A stretch of 64,000 nt of DNA. Source: Colletotrichum lupini (lineage: Eukaryota; Ascomycota; Sordariomycetes; Glomerellales; Glomerellaceae). The notes under the pieces were generated by a model. That model made no database searches, had not been told where the DNA came from, and saw nothing but the letters and a program-made list of their open reading frames with translations. This document shows, in pieces, positions 1 to 12,029 of this stretch (the stretch's first letter is position 1; each line of letters opens with the position of its first letter). The stretch spans positions 1,860,001-1,924,000 of the forward strand of contig NC_064679.1 of the NCBI RefSeq assembly GCF_023278565.1. The letters are read 5' to 3'. The translations under genes were made by a program, and so were the position numbers.

Positions 1-117
1 CCTGATGGCCATCCACAGCAAGGCAAGAAGAGGAAGTATGGTCTTTCTCCGAAGCATAACTTTTCTCCGAAACAACACGCCCAGGAATGATCTCCTGGAT
101 AGTTCCTGCTCTAACCC

Positions 118-2205
118 ATGAAGTATGTAGACTCAATAGAGAAAGAGCCGACCATTGATCAGCTCGATCGTCAACTTCTTCGTCGTCATCCTCGCCAATC
201 AGCAGCATCGTATTCGCCATCACTTACATTGGTGACTACGCGGAAAGCTACTAACCACCAACTAATATACCTCAGCATGTCCTCCCTAGGTCTTCCTGGT
301 CCCTTTGATAGGCCCCCAGGAGACGCTGGCCTCCATCGGAGCTGGAACGCTTTTCTCGACAAGCACGGCCTCCGAAGCATCTGGCAGACAACCCGTGCCG
401 ATATTAACGACCTCTGCAAGACCGCGCTCTTGGCTCTGCAAGTCTCACGGAGCCAGCAGATTGCTCTCGAGGACTCCATCCTCGATCTCTGGGATCATAT
501 GGGCCTCACGGTGGACTGTCTCAACCCAGACGCGAACTTATTGTGGAGAGCCGATGAACAGCTCGTCAAACCCACGGCGCTGCGGCTTCAGGAGCAGCGA
601 CAACACCTCCAGGTACAGATGGATATGTGCCAGAACGAGGCCCACTGGGACCCTGTGTGGCTCGAGCTAGACATGAGCACCAATCCACCGACTGTATTGT
701 CTAGCGAGAGACCCTCCTCTCTGACCGCCGCCGTCTCGGAAGAGGATACGAGTCTGAATAAGCAGGAGGAGGAGGAGGAGGAGGGGGACGTGGAAGAGAG
801 TAAGGTACTCAGGGTCGCCCGGTCGCTGGCACACACGAGGTACTTCATCGGCCACACAGCGGGAGACCCAATCTTCTCCTACGATGGACGGAACTTCGCC
901 TATCGTGGTCGCGTCCCCCGCGATCCCAGGGAGGATGTCATGCGCTTGCAGATACTCCTTCCAAAGGTTCTCGCACAGCTCGTGACCCTCATGGCATTCT
1001 CCGCCGCCTCCTCCTCTTTGACTCTGGACTTCCCAGCAGAGTGCATGGAACTGTTGAAAAGCGTCGACGATCCATCCGATGAGCTCCTCTTGAGAATCTG
1101 CACCTTGTGGATGTTGAGATTTGGTGGAGGCTTCCCGGCGACATACGCGCGCTTCCTCGACTCCAGTCCAGTCGTGCGGGAGTTTGCCTGGCTCGTCTGG
1201 AACATGTACAACGACGCTGACGGGCTCTGGTCCAGAGATACAACCCGGAACATCGAGAGTTTGATCAAGACCTTGAAGCCCCTCTTCATGGTCTTGTCAT
1301 TCAATCGAAGTCTAGTCCCAGTGTCGCCAGGTGCAGTGCTGAATAATCTTGCGAGATCACACCAAGTGGAGGACGAGATGGAGGCTAGAGAACTCGTTTT
1401 TGAGCAGAAGGAGTACAGTGTTGCTTTGGTGTATGATGCATCAATCTGCAAGGTAAGTCGCGAAGGGTTTTCTAATCCCCAGGCCCCTGCTTCTTCCTCT
1501 TTCCCTGTCGTCGAGGATGGTTTACATGGCAAATGGAAATAGTGTAGATGATGGTGGATGGCGGATGACTTGCACAGCTGCAAGTTGTCTAAGCAGGGTC
1601 CGCTGAAATGTTACGCCCTGCAGGGGTCTCAACTCCCCCATCCCATCCACTCCCGCCTGCAGGCACAAGCCAGCTTGCAGAGCCCGGATAAATCATGCTC
1701 CATCTTCCATTCCCCATTCCAAAATTTCCCACCGAGCTTCATCGCCAGACCTTCACCTTACTAACGACGATCCCCTCGATAGTCAATCCACTCCCTTTAC
1801 GCAAAATACGTGGGAAGACACCACCCCGACGCTGGCGCTCTCTTCCTTCGAACAGCACCGCGACATCTCTCCCTCGAAAACGACTACCACGACGTGTTCG
1901 CCAACGTTCCGATCCCCGACGAGGTCGTAGCCGCGCACCACCGAATCAAACTACGGTATCTCGACGATCCAGAGCCCGAAGCCCAACACGCTCCTGCAGT
2001 TGACCACCCGGTCGTGATTGAAGACCACACCCAAGCCGAGATAGTCGTTGCAGGATCCAAGCGCAAGAAGCGTCATCAACAGCAGCGCATAGAGAAGAAC
2101 GAGACTCCTCGCGTCGCAAATCCGGAACCTCCGCTCAAGAAACGACGAGGCCGCCCTCCAAAATACCGCCCGACACCTCCCACTTCCGATCCCGTCAACG
2201 ATTGA
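118..2205 (+). CDS. Hypothetical fungal protein with C-terminal AT-hook, probably two exons
   Basis: I do not recognise the family. Exon 1 is 118-1452 and ends at a GTAAGT donor at 1453. Exon 2 is 1783-2205, preceded by a CTAAC branch site at 1761-1765 and an AG at 1781-1782. Both junctions are phase 0, giving about 585 codons. Joining them explains why the second segment is open and protein-like but has no ATG of its own. Exon 1 carries a Glu-rich tract (about residues 216-223) and Trp/Leu-rich helical stretches. Exon 2 is basic near its end and contains an AT-hook core (KKRRGRPPKY), so DNA or chromatin binding is possible. The start may instead be the ATG at 277 (MSSLGLPG), because the first 53 residues look less conserved. 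The intron, at 330 nt, is long for this genome. Alternatively these are two separate genes. Confidence 0.5.
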
Positions 2206-2262
2206 TATCCCAGCCTCGTCACAAGCCGTCACTTAAGACTCAATTCCCCCAAAATCACAACA

Positions 2263-2781
2263 ATGGCCTCCTTCGCACCTCTCCGCAGCGGCCTCCGCCA
2301 AACCCTCACCACCTCCACACCCGCCGCCGTCACAATGACCACCACGACAACCCGCTCCCTCTCAACCACAACCCCCCTTGCCGCCCGCAAATCCAAGTCG
2401 GACAACGTCATCAACCCAGAATACGTCGCCCGTATAGCAAACATTCGTCAGCAGCTCTTCGCTGAGGCGCCCCCGGCGCTGCGCATGGCTCGCAACCGTC
2501 ATCTCCGCCACTGGACCATCCACCGCGCCTGGCTCCTCCTCCAGCGCCAGCAGCGCGAAGCCCGCGAGAGGGAGCTCCTCCGCATCCAGCAGAGCATGTA
2601 CACCGCCAACGAGCAGCTCCGCACCACGGCTGGCCCCGGAACCAGGGAGGAAGGGTGGCTGTACCGTGTCGCCCAGGAGAAGAAGGGCGTCTACGGACCT
2701 AATGCCGTGCCGATTGAGTACGCGCGCTACCAGAGCGAGACGCCTGCCCGACAGGCGTGGAACCACGAGTGGAAGCGGTAG
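2263..2781 (+). CDS. mrpl28: Mitochondrial large-subunit ribosomal protein mL40 (yeast MRPL28 family)
   Basis: Single-exon gene of 172 aa. The ATG at 2263 sits in a good context (CACAACAATGGC). Residues 1-40 are Ser/Thr/Arg-rich without acidic residues, as expected for a mitochondrial targeting peptide. The mature part matches the fungal mL40 pattern as I know it: an Asn-Pro-Glu-Tyr start near residue 51, a basic ARNRHLRHWTIHRAW segment near residues 77-91, a helical Gln/Arg-rich middle, and a YRVAQEKKGVYGPNAVPIEY block near 131-150 before the Trp-containing basic tail. It is a structural protein of the mitochondrial 54S subunit. It ends 878 bp before the convergent rho2 gene. The assignment is from remembered family features, not a search. 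Confidence 0.82.
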   Translation: MASFAPLRSGLRQTLTTSTPAAVTMTTTTTRSLSTTTPLAARKSKSDNVINPEYVARIANIRQQLFAEAPPALRMARNRHLRHWTIHRAWLLLQRQQREARERELLRIQQSMYTANEQLRTTAGPGTREEGWLYRVAQEKKGVYGPNAVPIEYARYQSETPARQAWNHEWKR

Positions 2782-3659
2782 ATGATGCCGTTGCAAGAAG
2801 ACGAGCAGGAATGGGAAAATAAAAGAATGAAAAAAGGGGGGTGGACAAGGTCTTAAGGGGTTTGCTCATCAGCCGTGTACCAAAAATCTAGACACGCCAA
2901 GTGTCAATTCCGCTGTAGCATACTGTCTGTTGTATGAACTAGTGTACAAAATGGAAGAAAAAAAGCACATGTCACTAATCAACGTTTTTGGAAAGGCTCT
3001 GGATCAGGGGGTTTGAAACTTTTGATCGGTTTTATTGCGTTAAGTGACTGCCATCTCTCATTGACAGAGAGCAGAACGTGGATACTCCAAAGCTCCCAAA
3101 TAACCAGCTTCCTAGTCTTGAACTTTTGGGTGCAATCGTTCTATGTGGGTTGCTGTCCTATTAATACAGACAATGGAAAGAAAAAAAAGGGCTAGTCCCT
3201 TGGATTCTTCCATAAATAACGTTTCCGCTGAGTGTTTTGCGCTGTTCCTGCTGTTTGTAACGCCGCTTGAGGGGAAGAAAAGAGAGAGAGAGGATTAAAG
3301 TTGAACTCGCATGCTTTTTCGCGATAGCTGTAAAAGGTGTGTGAACCAGGCGAGCTTGTTGAGAGTTTGCGGTACCGACCAAGTGACATTCACCCAGGCC
3401 TGTTTGGGGCCCTTTTTGGGTAAGCCAGCTGCCCAACAATGTTTGTGGGAGCTGGCTGAGGTGATTCTGTGCTTCTTGGGTCGGACCCGGCGTGATGTTC
3501 ACATACGGTAAGTAGCCCGCATTCTCATGGTTCTGTGATCCAGCCTGATTTCTCCAGCAAAAATTCGCTCAGGATTACCTCAGTTCGCTTGCGTCGTGCC
3601 TGCACTCATTGTCGGTCGAAAGGGCAGAATAGTGAATGATGGATGGGGCTTTGCTTCCT
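2782..3659. other. Intergenic between convergent mL40 and rho2
   Basis: This stretch holds the 3' flanks of two convergent genes. Small open frames occur but show no family resemblance, and A-rich tracts near 2820-2835 and 3178-3190 fit 3'-UTR or polyadenylation surroundings. I see no gene here. Confidence 0.5.
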
Positions 3660-4671
3660 TCACAGAATGACGCAGCAGCCGCCTCCCTCGCCCTTCTCAA
3701 AGGTCAACAAGGCGGCGCGAGTGGCGGCCTCAAAGACATCGTCGACGCCCTCGCCGCTCAAACTGGAGCATTCAAGGTATTTCCGGGCTCCAATCTCCTT
3801 GGCGGCAGCGTCGCCCTCTTGGTGTGTGACAAAGCGCATCGACTTCTTTCGCATTTCCTCAATCGCTACGGGGTCTTCGCGGAGATCCTTCTTCAGTCCG
3901 ACGAGGATGATGGGGACGCCTTCGCAGAGTCGAGTAACCTCTTCCACCCACTGTAGCCTACTGTCAGCTGTCCAGCCCTAATATCTTGAAGTACCTCAAT
4001 CATTTTCAAACCCACCTTGTGCTTGACGTTGTCGAGTGAATCGGGCGTGTCGATGGAGAAGCCGACCAGGATGACGTGCGCCTTGGAGTAGGCGAGGGGA
4101 CGTAGCCGCTCGTAGTCCTCCTGTCCGGCGGTATCCCATAGCGCAAGCTGCACCGACTTTCCATCTACTCTGCAATCTGTGACGTAGTTCTCGAAGACGG
4201 TAGGAATCTAAAGGGTCAAAATCTCGTTAGGAAATCGGTCGTTGGGGCGAGGAGAGGAGTCGCCAGTGGTACTCACGTAGTGCTGCAAAACACCAATTGT
4301 TAGCAAAGATGCTGAGACTCGAGATCAGATCATTGGGGAGGATTATTAAATTGAACATACGGTAGGGAAATATCCAAGTGTGAAGACGCTAAGCAAACTA
4401 GTCTTTCCGCAAGCACCGTCCCCTACAATGACGAGTTTCCTGGAGGCAGCATGTCAGCAAGCAAAGAGCAGATAAGATGGGTTACAGAAGTCAGGCTGCC
4501 CCTGCTCGGTAGAACCAGGCAGAGATGTTGAGAGCTTTGCGCGTGGCCAGCAAGAGGGCGTGGCCAGCAAGAGGGCGTGGCCAGCGGCGGAGACCGACGA
4601 ATATCTAGATCGATGGGAATCGAACAGGCGACGTACCTCCGAATAACGTTGGTGGGATTTGCTGCTGCCAT
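3660..4671 (-). CDS. rho2: Rho2-type small GTPase, five exons including a 6-nt microexon
   Basis: Exons on the minus strand are 4671-4637, 4439-4361, 4282-4277, 4207-4016 and 3950-3660. They sum to 603 nt, giving 200 aa, the usual Rho2 length. G1 is GDGACGKTS, switch II is [16 protein letters not shown]4 reads GLKKDL where many Rho proteins have TKxD, and the C-terminus is CCVIL: a CAAX box ending in Leu (geranylgeranylation) with a second Cys for possible palmitoylation. The sequence fits Rho2 better than Rho1, because it has [20 protein letters not shown] where Rho1 has the PDSHVILICF type. Rho2 GTPases act at the plasma membrane in cell-wall integrity signalling (family knowledge). Introns carry CTAAC or CTGAC branches. 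The third exon is only the codons His-Tyr, each side phase 0, within the effector loop. Confidence 0.93.
4541..4590 (+). repeat. 17-bp tandem repeat in rho2 intron 1
   Basis: Two perfect 17-bp units (4541-4557 and 4558-4574) are followed by a partial third whose tail diverges. The repeat lies within the 197-bp first intron of rho2, between the exons ending at 4637 and beginning at 4439. Confidence 0.85.
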
Positions 4672-5391
4672 GGCTGCGGTTGTGGTTGTGGTTGAGAATC
4701 GGGCGAGAGGGTCGTCGGGGGGAAGAGGATAGGCGACCCGAAGTCAATTGACGGGCGGATCGAGGTTCGGTTCGTCCGAGCCGATTTTCGACGTCGAGCA
4801 CTGCGGCGTCGAAAAGATCGAGACGAGGCCCAAGAAAATATCGTGGGCGCTGCGAGTCGAGGGTGTTAAACGAAGTCGTCGATAGTGGCGATCGGTGGGT
4901 TCGTCTTTTTGGGATCCGTACGTCGCAGGGTCGTATCGGGGTGGGAGCAGGTAGCAAGCGTCGGGGGGCGGAGAAGGCGACAAATGGGATTGTGCCAGTA
5001 AACAATGTTTGGGTGTTTGAGGAGGTGGGTGCCGCGGGATCAATCCGTTCGTCTCCTTTTCTGCGCCGAGCGGAGATATGATCTCAAAAAGGGAATGCGG
5101 AGTGAGTGAGTAATGGCGGATATGTCGGGAGGAAGTGGAAAGAATGGAAAGGTGATGAGGAAGAGGAGAGAAGGAAGAAAGTTGTGGTGGTCGTGGGATG
5201 TGTGGTGGACGACGACAGTGAGCTTAAAGCTGTTGGCAATTGGATTGCAAATGTACAACGGTAAGGTACTCCGTAGTGGAGGAGAAAGATGCAGCTGGAA
5301 AGAAACGGGCCCGAGGGTCAGTGCAGGCCGATGGGAAGGAACGAAAGGCCGATGGGCGAATACCTTCTTAGATACCTTTGGTGCGGCGAAA

Positions 5392-5405
5392 GGGGGGGGG
5401 GGGGG
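5392..5405 (+). repeat. 14-G homopolymer
   Basis: Uninterrupted run of 14 G followed by GTGG, in the upstream region of rho2. Its length may be an assembly or sequencing estimate. Confidence 0.9.
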
Positions 5406-6760
5406 TGGTGTTCCTTGTATCTTTTTTTTCTCTCTCACTTCTCGTCTCTTCCCTTTCTTTTCCTTCGTTCCCGGGGAGCAGCCAACTGGAACGACGACGT
5501 GACTGAACGGCTGATTCGGGGGTAAACAGGAACTGGTGAGGCCGGGCGTTGCAGCTGGGCTGGGAATACGAGCTGAAGAAATTCCACGGGGGGTAATCGC
5601 GCGTTGAAGAAATGGCAAGGGAAAGGACCCAAGTATGTATGCTGCCCGTCGTACTCCGTACGGGTACTCCGTACAGCTACAAATAGGAATACCTGTGTAG
5701 GAAAACCGAAGAACTAACTGCTAGAGCCGGAGCTAACTACTAGACAGACAGGCAGACAGACGGGCCAAAGGGGGGAACTTGAGAAGGACAATGTGGCCCG
5801 GGGTACGGAGGACGGAGCACACAGACGGGCGAGCGCGAAAGTGACGGGCGGTATCCCACCGTTACTCGCAGTTCGTTGCCAAGCTTGTTTTGTTTCTTGC
5901 TGCTTTCTGGATCTTGGCGAGTTGATCAATCAATTCGAGTGTCAATTCGAGAATGCTGATAACTAGTCCGAGAGAGGGCGTAATAATGGACAGATAGATG
6001 CTTTGAGTAGAGCGAGTAAGAAAATAGAAGAAAATAAAACACCAGCTCAGGGACTTTTGTAAACCAGAGGAGCAACAGGTCTACTAAAGTACCTTGGCCA
6101 GGTATCCGTACAGCAACAAGAATCGTCTGTACTTTTTTTCATCTTCTGAAATGTTTGCTTGCGTAGCTACGCATCGCGTACCTTGCAGTCAGAAAGAAAC
6201 ACAAAACCGGGACATGGAAGTCCACCACGGAAGCTACCCTGAGAATGGACGATGCTCTCTACCAGGGCAGTGCGGGTTCCCTCAACTCAATTCTTTTTGG
6301 ACTCTGTCACTCTGGACCTGAGTTCTGGTCTCTATCTGCCCAGTGTCCAGGACCATGGCGGTTGACCTAACAAAAGTGCGGGTGCGCCAAGCGGCGCGTG
6401 TTGTGGCACAGCAAATACCTTACCTTAGCACTTTTCTGTCCACAGGGAACATTGAACAATAGCATCAAGGAAAGGAAAAAAAAAAGGGACGATGACACAC
6501 GGATGGTACCGTTTCTGGAGTTGAGGCCCGTCCGGCCCAGACCCTCACTCAGAGTCCTTACCCAGCCCCCAAACCACGGCAGGCCCATCAATGTCCGGTC
6601 CTAGCACCCCAGTGTCGTCTTTTGTGCTTGCCGGCGCCCTCCCCGTCCAGGATAGTCCTAGATTGCTGGATGCAGAACGCTTTGCTGTTGACGCGGCTGG
6701 GGAGGGGGAAGAAGGCAACAGGTCCAAACCTCTGGGTGCTGGTTCAACCGTCATTGTCAA

Positions 6761-6781
6761 CTCTCTCTCTCTCTCTCTCTT
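6761..6781 (+). repeat. (CT)n microsatellite
   Basis: Ten consecutive CT dinucleotides, followed by more pyrimidine-rich sequence. Confidence 0.9.
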
Positions 6782-9700
6782 TCTTGCTCTCTCGCACGAA
6801 CCAGTCTGTGATCCCACGCCATTATGCGGAGCGATGGCAGACAGGCGGAACTCTGTCTAGTCCAAGGTCGTGAGGTACTACGGATACTACCTTACCCTGA
6901 GCTCTCCATCAACACTGAATTGGCCTCGATTGGCCTCGGCCATGGAAGGGCCATGTCGTAACTACGGTACACGTATTCCAAGATCGTCATGCGACTTGCT
7001 CTAGGTTCCTAATCTGCTTATGATAGACCAGCAAGGCGAGACCGAGACCACGAATACTCGCATTTTGTCAGAGAGATGGTCAGTATTCCGCTTGACGTAT
7101 GATGTATCTACCTTTCAGAGAAATGCTAAATCAGTTTGGCAATGACGATCCAAGATACGGGCTCCGTCCCCAAAGACACCCTTTGAACGGACGTTTTACC
7201 GCTGACGGCTGAGCTAACCTACCCGACCTCCGGGCGCCCCTCCATTTTTTTCTTGCGCCGCCGTGCGCCCAGTTTTCTAAAATAAGGTACTCCCGATCTG
7301 CTTTCCCCCCCAATCGTCCGCCCCTTGTCCTGGACATCCCAAGTTCCTGGACGCAAAGACTGTAGCTTGAAAGACAATGGGATACAGCACAAATCGTTGC
7401 CAAGGTTTCTTCAGACGTCGATCGCTGACTTTGAATGGTTCTTGACTTGTAGCGTTCTAGATTTCCTATTGTAGATTGATGTTGCCCATTTACGCGGCAC
7501 GAGACTCCTCCTGGCTAGGAATTGAGTTGAGAATCTGTCATCAAAGTCATCGTCAGCTACTTACATCATGTCGTACGTACCTCCACGTTTGAGAAGTCAA
7601 GAAGAGACGGAGAAGGGAAGAGGACGTTAAAGCATCAAGCATTCAAACATCGGATGGCCGTAACGGCACCGATTCCGCCGGCAAGCCGTATGTCTCATCA
7701 TCTTTCATTCCCAAGTCATTAGTATTGAACCGCCACCGGGCACTTGTTTTCCGAATCATAATTCCCCGTCCCATCCCATCCCATCCCGCGCTCCCAATCC
7801 GTCATCCGCCAGCCCTGAACTTATTAAGGCACCTACCAGCCTGCAGCCCATTTGCTTGGGTAGGTAGTCCCTGGAGTGCCGGTTGGGAAGAAAACGCTTG
7901 AGGGAGATAAGCCACAAGAACCTTCTTGGCCAGTAGCAAAAGACACGCGTGCCATGTTTCTGCTTCTTGCTTTGCTGTGCGGCGGCCATCCCACACATCC
8001 CAACCGTCCCGCTGTGCTACGTGTGTACCTCTGTGCAACTCATCGCCATAGGCTGTGTTGCCAAGCCGTGCCGTCTTATAGCACCCGACTTTCTAGACAA
8101 CTCGCGGCCAATCTGCAAGTGCCCGGCACGCCACATCGAGGGCGTCGTAAAAGGACAGGGAACTTTGCTTACTCGCTTGGCAAGCCCATCCGAATGGCGT
8201 CGGTATTGAGAGTTGCTGGCGCGAGGTTATTGGTGTCAAGCTCAACCAAGCAAAAGACTTGGTATGCACTTTGGCATCTTTGAAATTTGACGTAGCTTCG
8301 CCAACGAGCTGGGTTCTTTCTTCATGGCCTGGTCCGACACAGCTGCTGCGCAGTCACTGCTTGGCGAGAATTCTTAGAATACACCAAAGTACCGGTGAGC
8401 TTGTGTCCACCTCGGGGTCAACAGGCTCGTTTCGTCATCGGAGTCCGGGAGACTGTTGACAGAATGGGCGGAGAGATGCTCCTTCCCATCATCTCGCTCT
8501 CGTTTCGTCGCTTCTCAGCCAACATGTATTCCGTAAACACTCATACAAACAGCATTGTGGACCCAACTTCCGCGGTGGGTGCCCCGCCTGGCCCGCCTTA
8601 TGGATACCATGGCATGGCTGATTGAGGCTGTGTTGGCATTCGAGCGTTCCTGGTGCTCTCTCGTTCAGAGTCGTCACCTGCAGCCAATGATACTACACAA
8701 CTGGACGTTTGCGAGGAACTCTGGTCGACCTCCGAGGCTGCTAGTCGCACGGCGACGGGATACATTATACGGGTCTCCCTGTGAGGCAGAACGTTCCTGG
8801 CTAACTGTTCGCGTGAGGTCCAGGAGTATGGTGTTCCATGGCATCGCTGCCCGCAAAATTAGGATGCGCTCCCGTCCAGGATCTGCCGGTCACACCTGTC
8901 TGATGCGTGCACGTTGCCGAACCTGATCGGCGAGCGGGAATCCACAACGTCCAGCATTTGCCCCATGACTGTACACTTTGGCCGGCGTTCATCGTCCCCG
9001 ATATATCTTGATGATATCATGATCGAGGCCAATGCTGAGAGAGAGAGTCAGAGCGAGTCGGCCAGGAAGCATAGGACTCTCCGATAACCGTAGCCTCAAA
9101 GTATGGCATAGCCGCCGGGACTGAGATCTCCATAGGCCGTCTCCGCAACTGTCGGTGGCCGCGCGGTTCCGGGGTTTAGAGGCTGAAAATGCGGGATGGT
9201 TCGGAACGGGTGGGATGTTCTCTTCCTCAACCTCCGAGCGCCGCTATCGCTCGAGGCACCTGACCTCAACAACCGCCGGCTGTCCCGGGCACAACTAAGC
9301 ATATCCAATAGTTATATGGGCAGGGCGAGAGTCTGTTGACACTTGACAGTCATAGAGCCCAACTACCGCCCTTTTCTTAGTGGCAGTGTTGATTCTTGAT
9401 CCGCCAAAGTTGAATTGGTTTGCGTGTCCTCCCTTCTTGGCGTGCCTGGAGTTGAACAGTCCATGGGAAAGCAGGCCAATCGCGTCGACGAATTGGGGGG
9501 TATGAGATGTTGTACGAGGGAGTTTGTGAGAGCATAGGTGGAACAGCTGCGCTGCCAGCAGCTTGTTGCCACGGAGCCTGTGACAACGAATATTGCCAAA
9601 CAGATGACTAACTTATTTGACAGCGGGGAAGTTTGGGAACCGCAGGGAGCTGCCAAAGTTTGCTGAGGGCGAGACAGCTGGCTAGTGCTTGCTTGTATAT

Positions 9701-10186
9701 AAGACCCAGCTGGAAAACACTTGGACGATTCGCTTTTGGCAGACTTGAAAGAAGGACGATCGTCTTCTAAGATGATGTATGTTGTTGATGGCACGACCCG
9801 CGCTTTGGCGAGCTGCTTCACTCGGCGGTCAATGGCGGTGGCCAAGCTTCTCGGGTGCTCTGGATGCGTGGGACAAGAGCTAATTGAGAAAGCTACTCAT
9901 ACAGCTTGCTATGTGGAGGCTGTAGGTCTTGAGATGACATCAGATCCTGAACCGATTCGCAGGTGACAGGCATCGCGGTGTTTGGTGTTTGGTGTTTGGA
10001 CCTTGAATCGTGGGACGGACCTGGGTGCCTGGCTAGGGGCCTCGAAATCGAATAACTTTCCGGGTTCTCATTCCGGTAGGCACAGACACAGGGCCTTAGG
10101 TAAGCTCCAGGCCCAGGGTGAATATCGGGATCTGGTCATGTCAGCTGGGTTTTAGATCTCAAGATGGGAATCCACCGAGTAATTCG

Positions 10187-10263
10187 ATAAACTAATAATA
10201 ACCCCCCCTAGTTAAGGTAAGAGTCCCGTGCATAATAATAAGTACTTAGTTATTAATAGATCC
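10187..10263 (+). repeat. Left terminal inverted repeat of the 20.3-kb element
   Basis: Begins ATAAACTAATAATAA, followed by seven C and then TAGTTAAGGTAAGAGTCCCG. It pairs with 30444-30520. A further shared motif (GGGCTAGAAATATTTTA) lies just inside both ends, so the ancestral inverted repeat may have exceeded 120 bp. Confidence 0.88.
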
Positions 10264-10606
10264 TTAAGAAAATTTCTAGCTAATTAAGGGCTAGAAATAT
10301 TTTATTATATAATCGCTTTATTACTAATTTAAATATTATAAGTTTTATATAATAAGGGAATATATTACTTTACGCTTTACTAAATTATTTTAAAAATATT
10401 TTTTAATTATATCTCTTCTTAATTATATTAAAATTCGCTTATTATAACTAACTTTATAAAATTATTCTTATAAGACTTATTTATTATATATAATAATAAT
10501 ATTATTTTAATACCTTTACCTTAGTAAAGCGAATTTAATTTATTATAAAATATCTAAGAAAATTTAGATTATAATAATATATTTATTTTATATTTTAATT
10601 TTTATA

Positions 10607-10796
10607 TATAATAAATTCGGGATGCGGCCGGCAATAGGACGCCGATAACTTAGTAACTAATATACGGATCTTATTATAAAAGAACTTTTTAAAAAACAGA
10701 GCCTTTATAAAGGATTTTATAAGCTTTAGTTTTATAATATACTTATACTTATATTATAGCCTCGCTAGTTAAGTACTTATAGCCTAATCTCTTATA
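10607..10796 (+). repeat. 5' LTR of the chromovirus
   Basis: 190 bp, colinear with 18459-18648 at a constant offset of 7852. Flanked upstream by TTATA. Confidence 0.92.
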
Positions 10797-12029
10797 ATTT
10801 TAAAGCTTTTATTTTTATAGAGTAATTAGTATAAGTAATAATAGATTATAGAAACGAACAGAACGTTAATAAAACGATACTTAGCCGTTAGTAAAAAGCC
10901 GTTAGTATTAACGAGTTATAGCTATTTAGAGTTAACTACTCGACCCTATTCCGTTCGGGAGAACGAGCTTATTATAGGGCGAGTCCTACTTAAATACTAA
11001 CGTCTATAAAAAAGCTAAATAAAAAAAATAATCGGGGTAAATTACTTTTACGGGCTAGTTACCTTATTAATACCCTAAAGACCCTATTCGTTATAAACGG
11101 GGCGTTTATTAATAACTAATTATTAGACGTACGAGGTTAAAGCGTATATAAAGGCGCGGGTAGTATTAAAATAGCTAGTTTAGTAGACCCTATAGGCCTA
11201 ATAATAACCTATTTTTATAAAATAATAAAAATAATAATCGAAGATCGAAATTAAGAACAGCGTCGATATAAGGAGCTCGTTTAATAGCTTACTAAGCGGC
11301 CGGTAACGTATTTAAGTCGATAAGAATACGAAAAGCCTCCTTTTTATAATTATAAACCGATCGGAAAAAAGTCTACGAGTACCTAAGTAATAAACTAAAT
11401 TATTATTATAAAAATAGGTAATAAGCTTCGCATAAAAAGTACTATAAAATAGTATATTAAATAGGCCCTATTTAAAATATCCCTATTACTATAAACGTAA
11501 TAATATAATTATAAAAAGAGTCTCTAGGATCCCCTCTCTTAGGGCAACTTCTTAGTATTTATTTACTAATAGTACGTAGACCCCGAGACTTAAGAACGGG
11601 AATACTATAAAAAGCTAAGGATAAAAAGGTTAAAAAAGGGCTAGACCCCTATTTAGTTCCTTACTAAGTAGTTAGCGATCTATTATAACCTAGGTATAGA
11701 AAATATAAAGAATTTAAAAGTAAAAGTATATTAGTTCTTTTTTAAACTACTATCTTAGCTATAAGACGATTTAATTCGTTATAGAGTTTTAATTAAGAGA
11801 GTATACGATATAGCTTATAAAGTTAATAAATTATAGTTATTAAATTAGTAAAAGGGCGGCGACTAGTTATAAAAAGACGGTAAGAAGAGGCTATATTTAT
11901 TATTAAAATAACCGCGTTAAATGTTCCCCTTTTATAAAAAAAAGAGTAAAGAGAGCTCTAAGGGGCTAGGCTCTAGGGACTTACTAAGAGTAATATTATA
12001 GAAGCTATATAATAAAAGTACTCGTACCG

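Larger units (their letters stand above)
4672..10186. other. Gene-poor intergenic region, rho2 upstream side
   Basis: About 5.5 kb with normal base composition and many short overlapping frames on both strands, none with a recognisable family or a convincing exon chain. It probably includes the rho2 promoter and 5' leader (CT-rich minus strand at 4,700-5,500). Visible simple sequence includes a 14-G run, a (CT)10 run, CCCAT repeats at about 7,760-7,785, and repeated GTACTCCGTA motifs at 5,650-5,680. I see no gene I can support. Confidence 0.5.

Noticed and set aside
5040..5618. Long minus-strand open frame of 192 codons upstream of rho2
   Set aside because: Composition is driven by a CT-rich tract; no family resemblance, and it overlaps frames on the other strand. 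Probably leader or promoter sequence.
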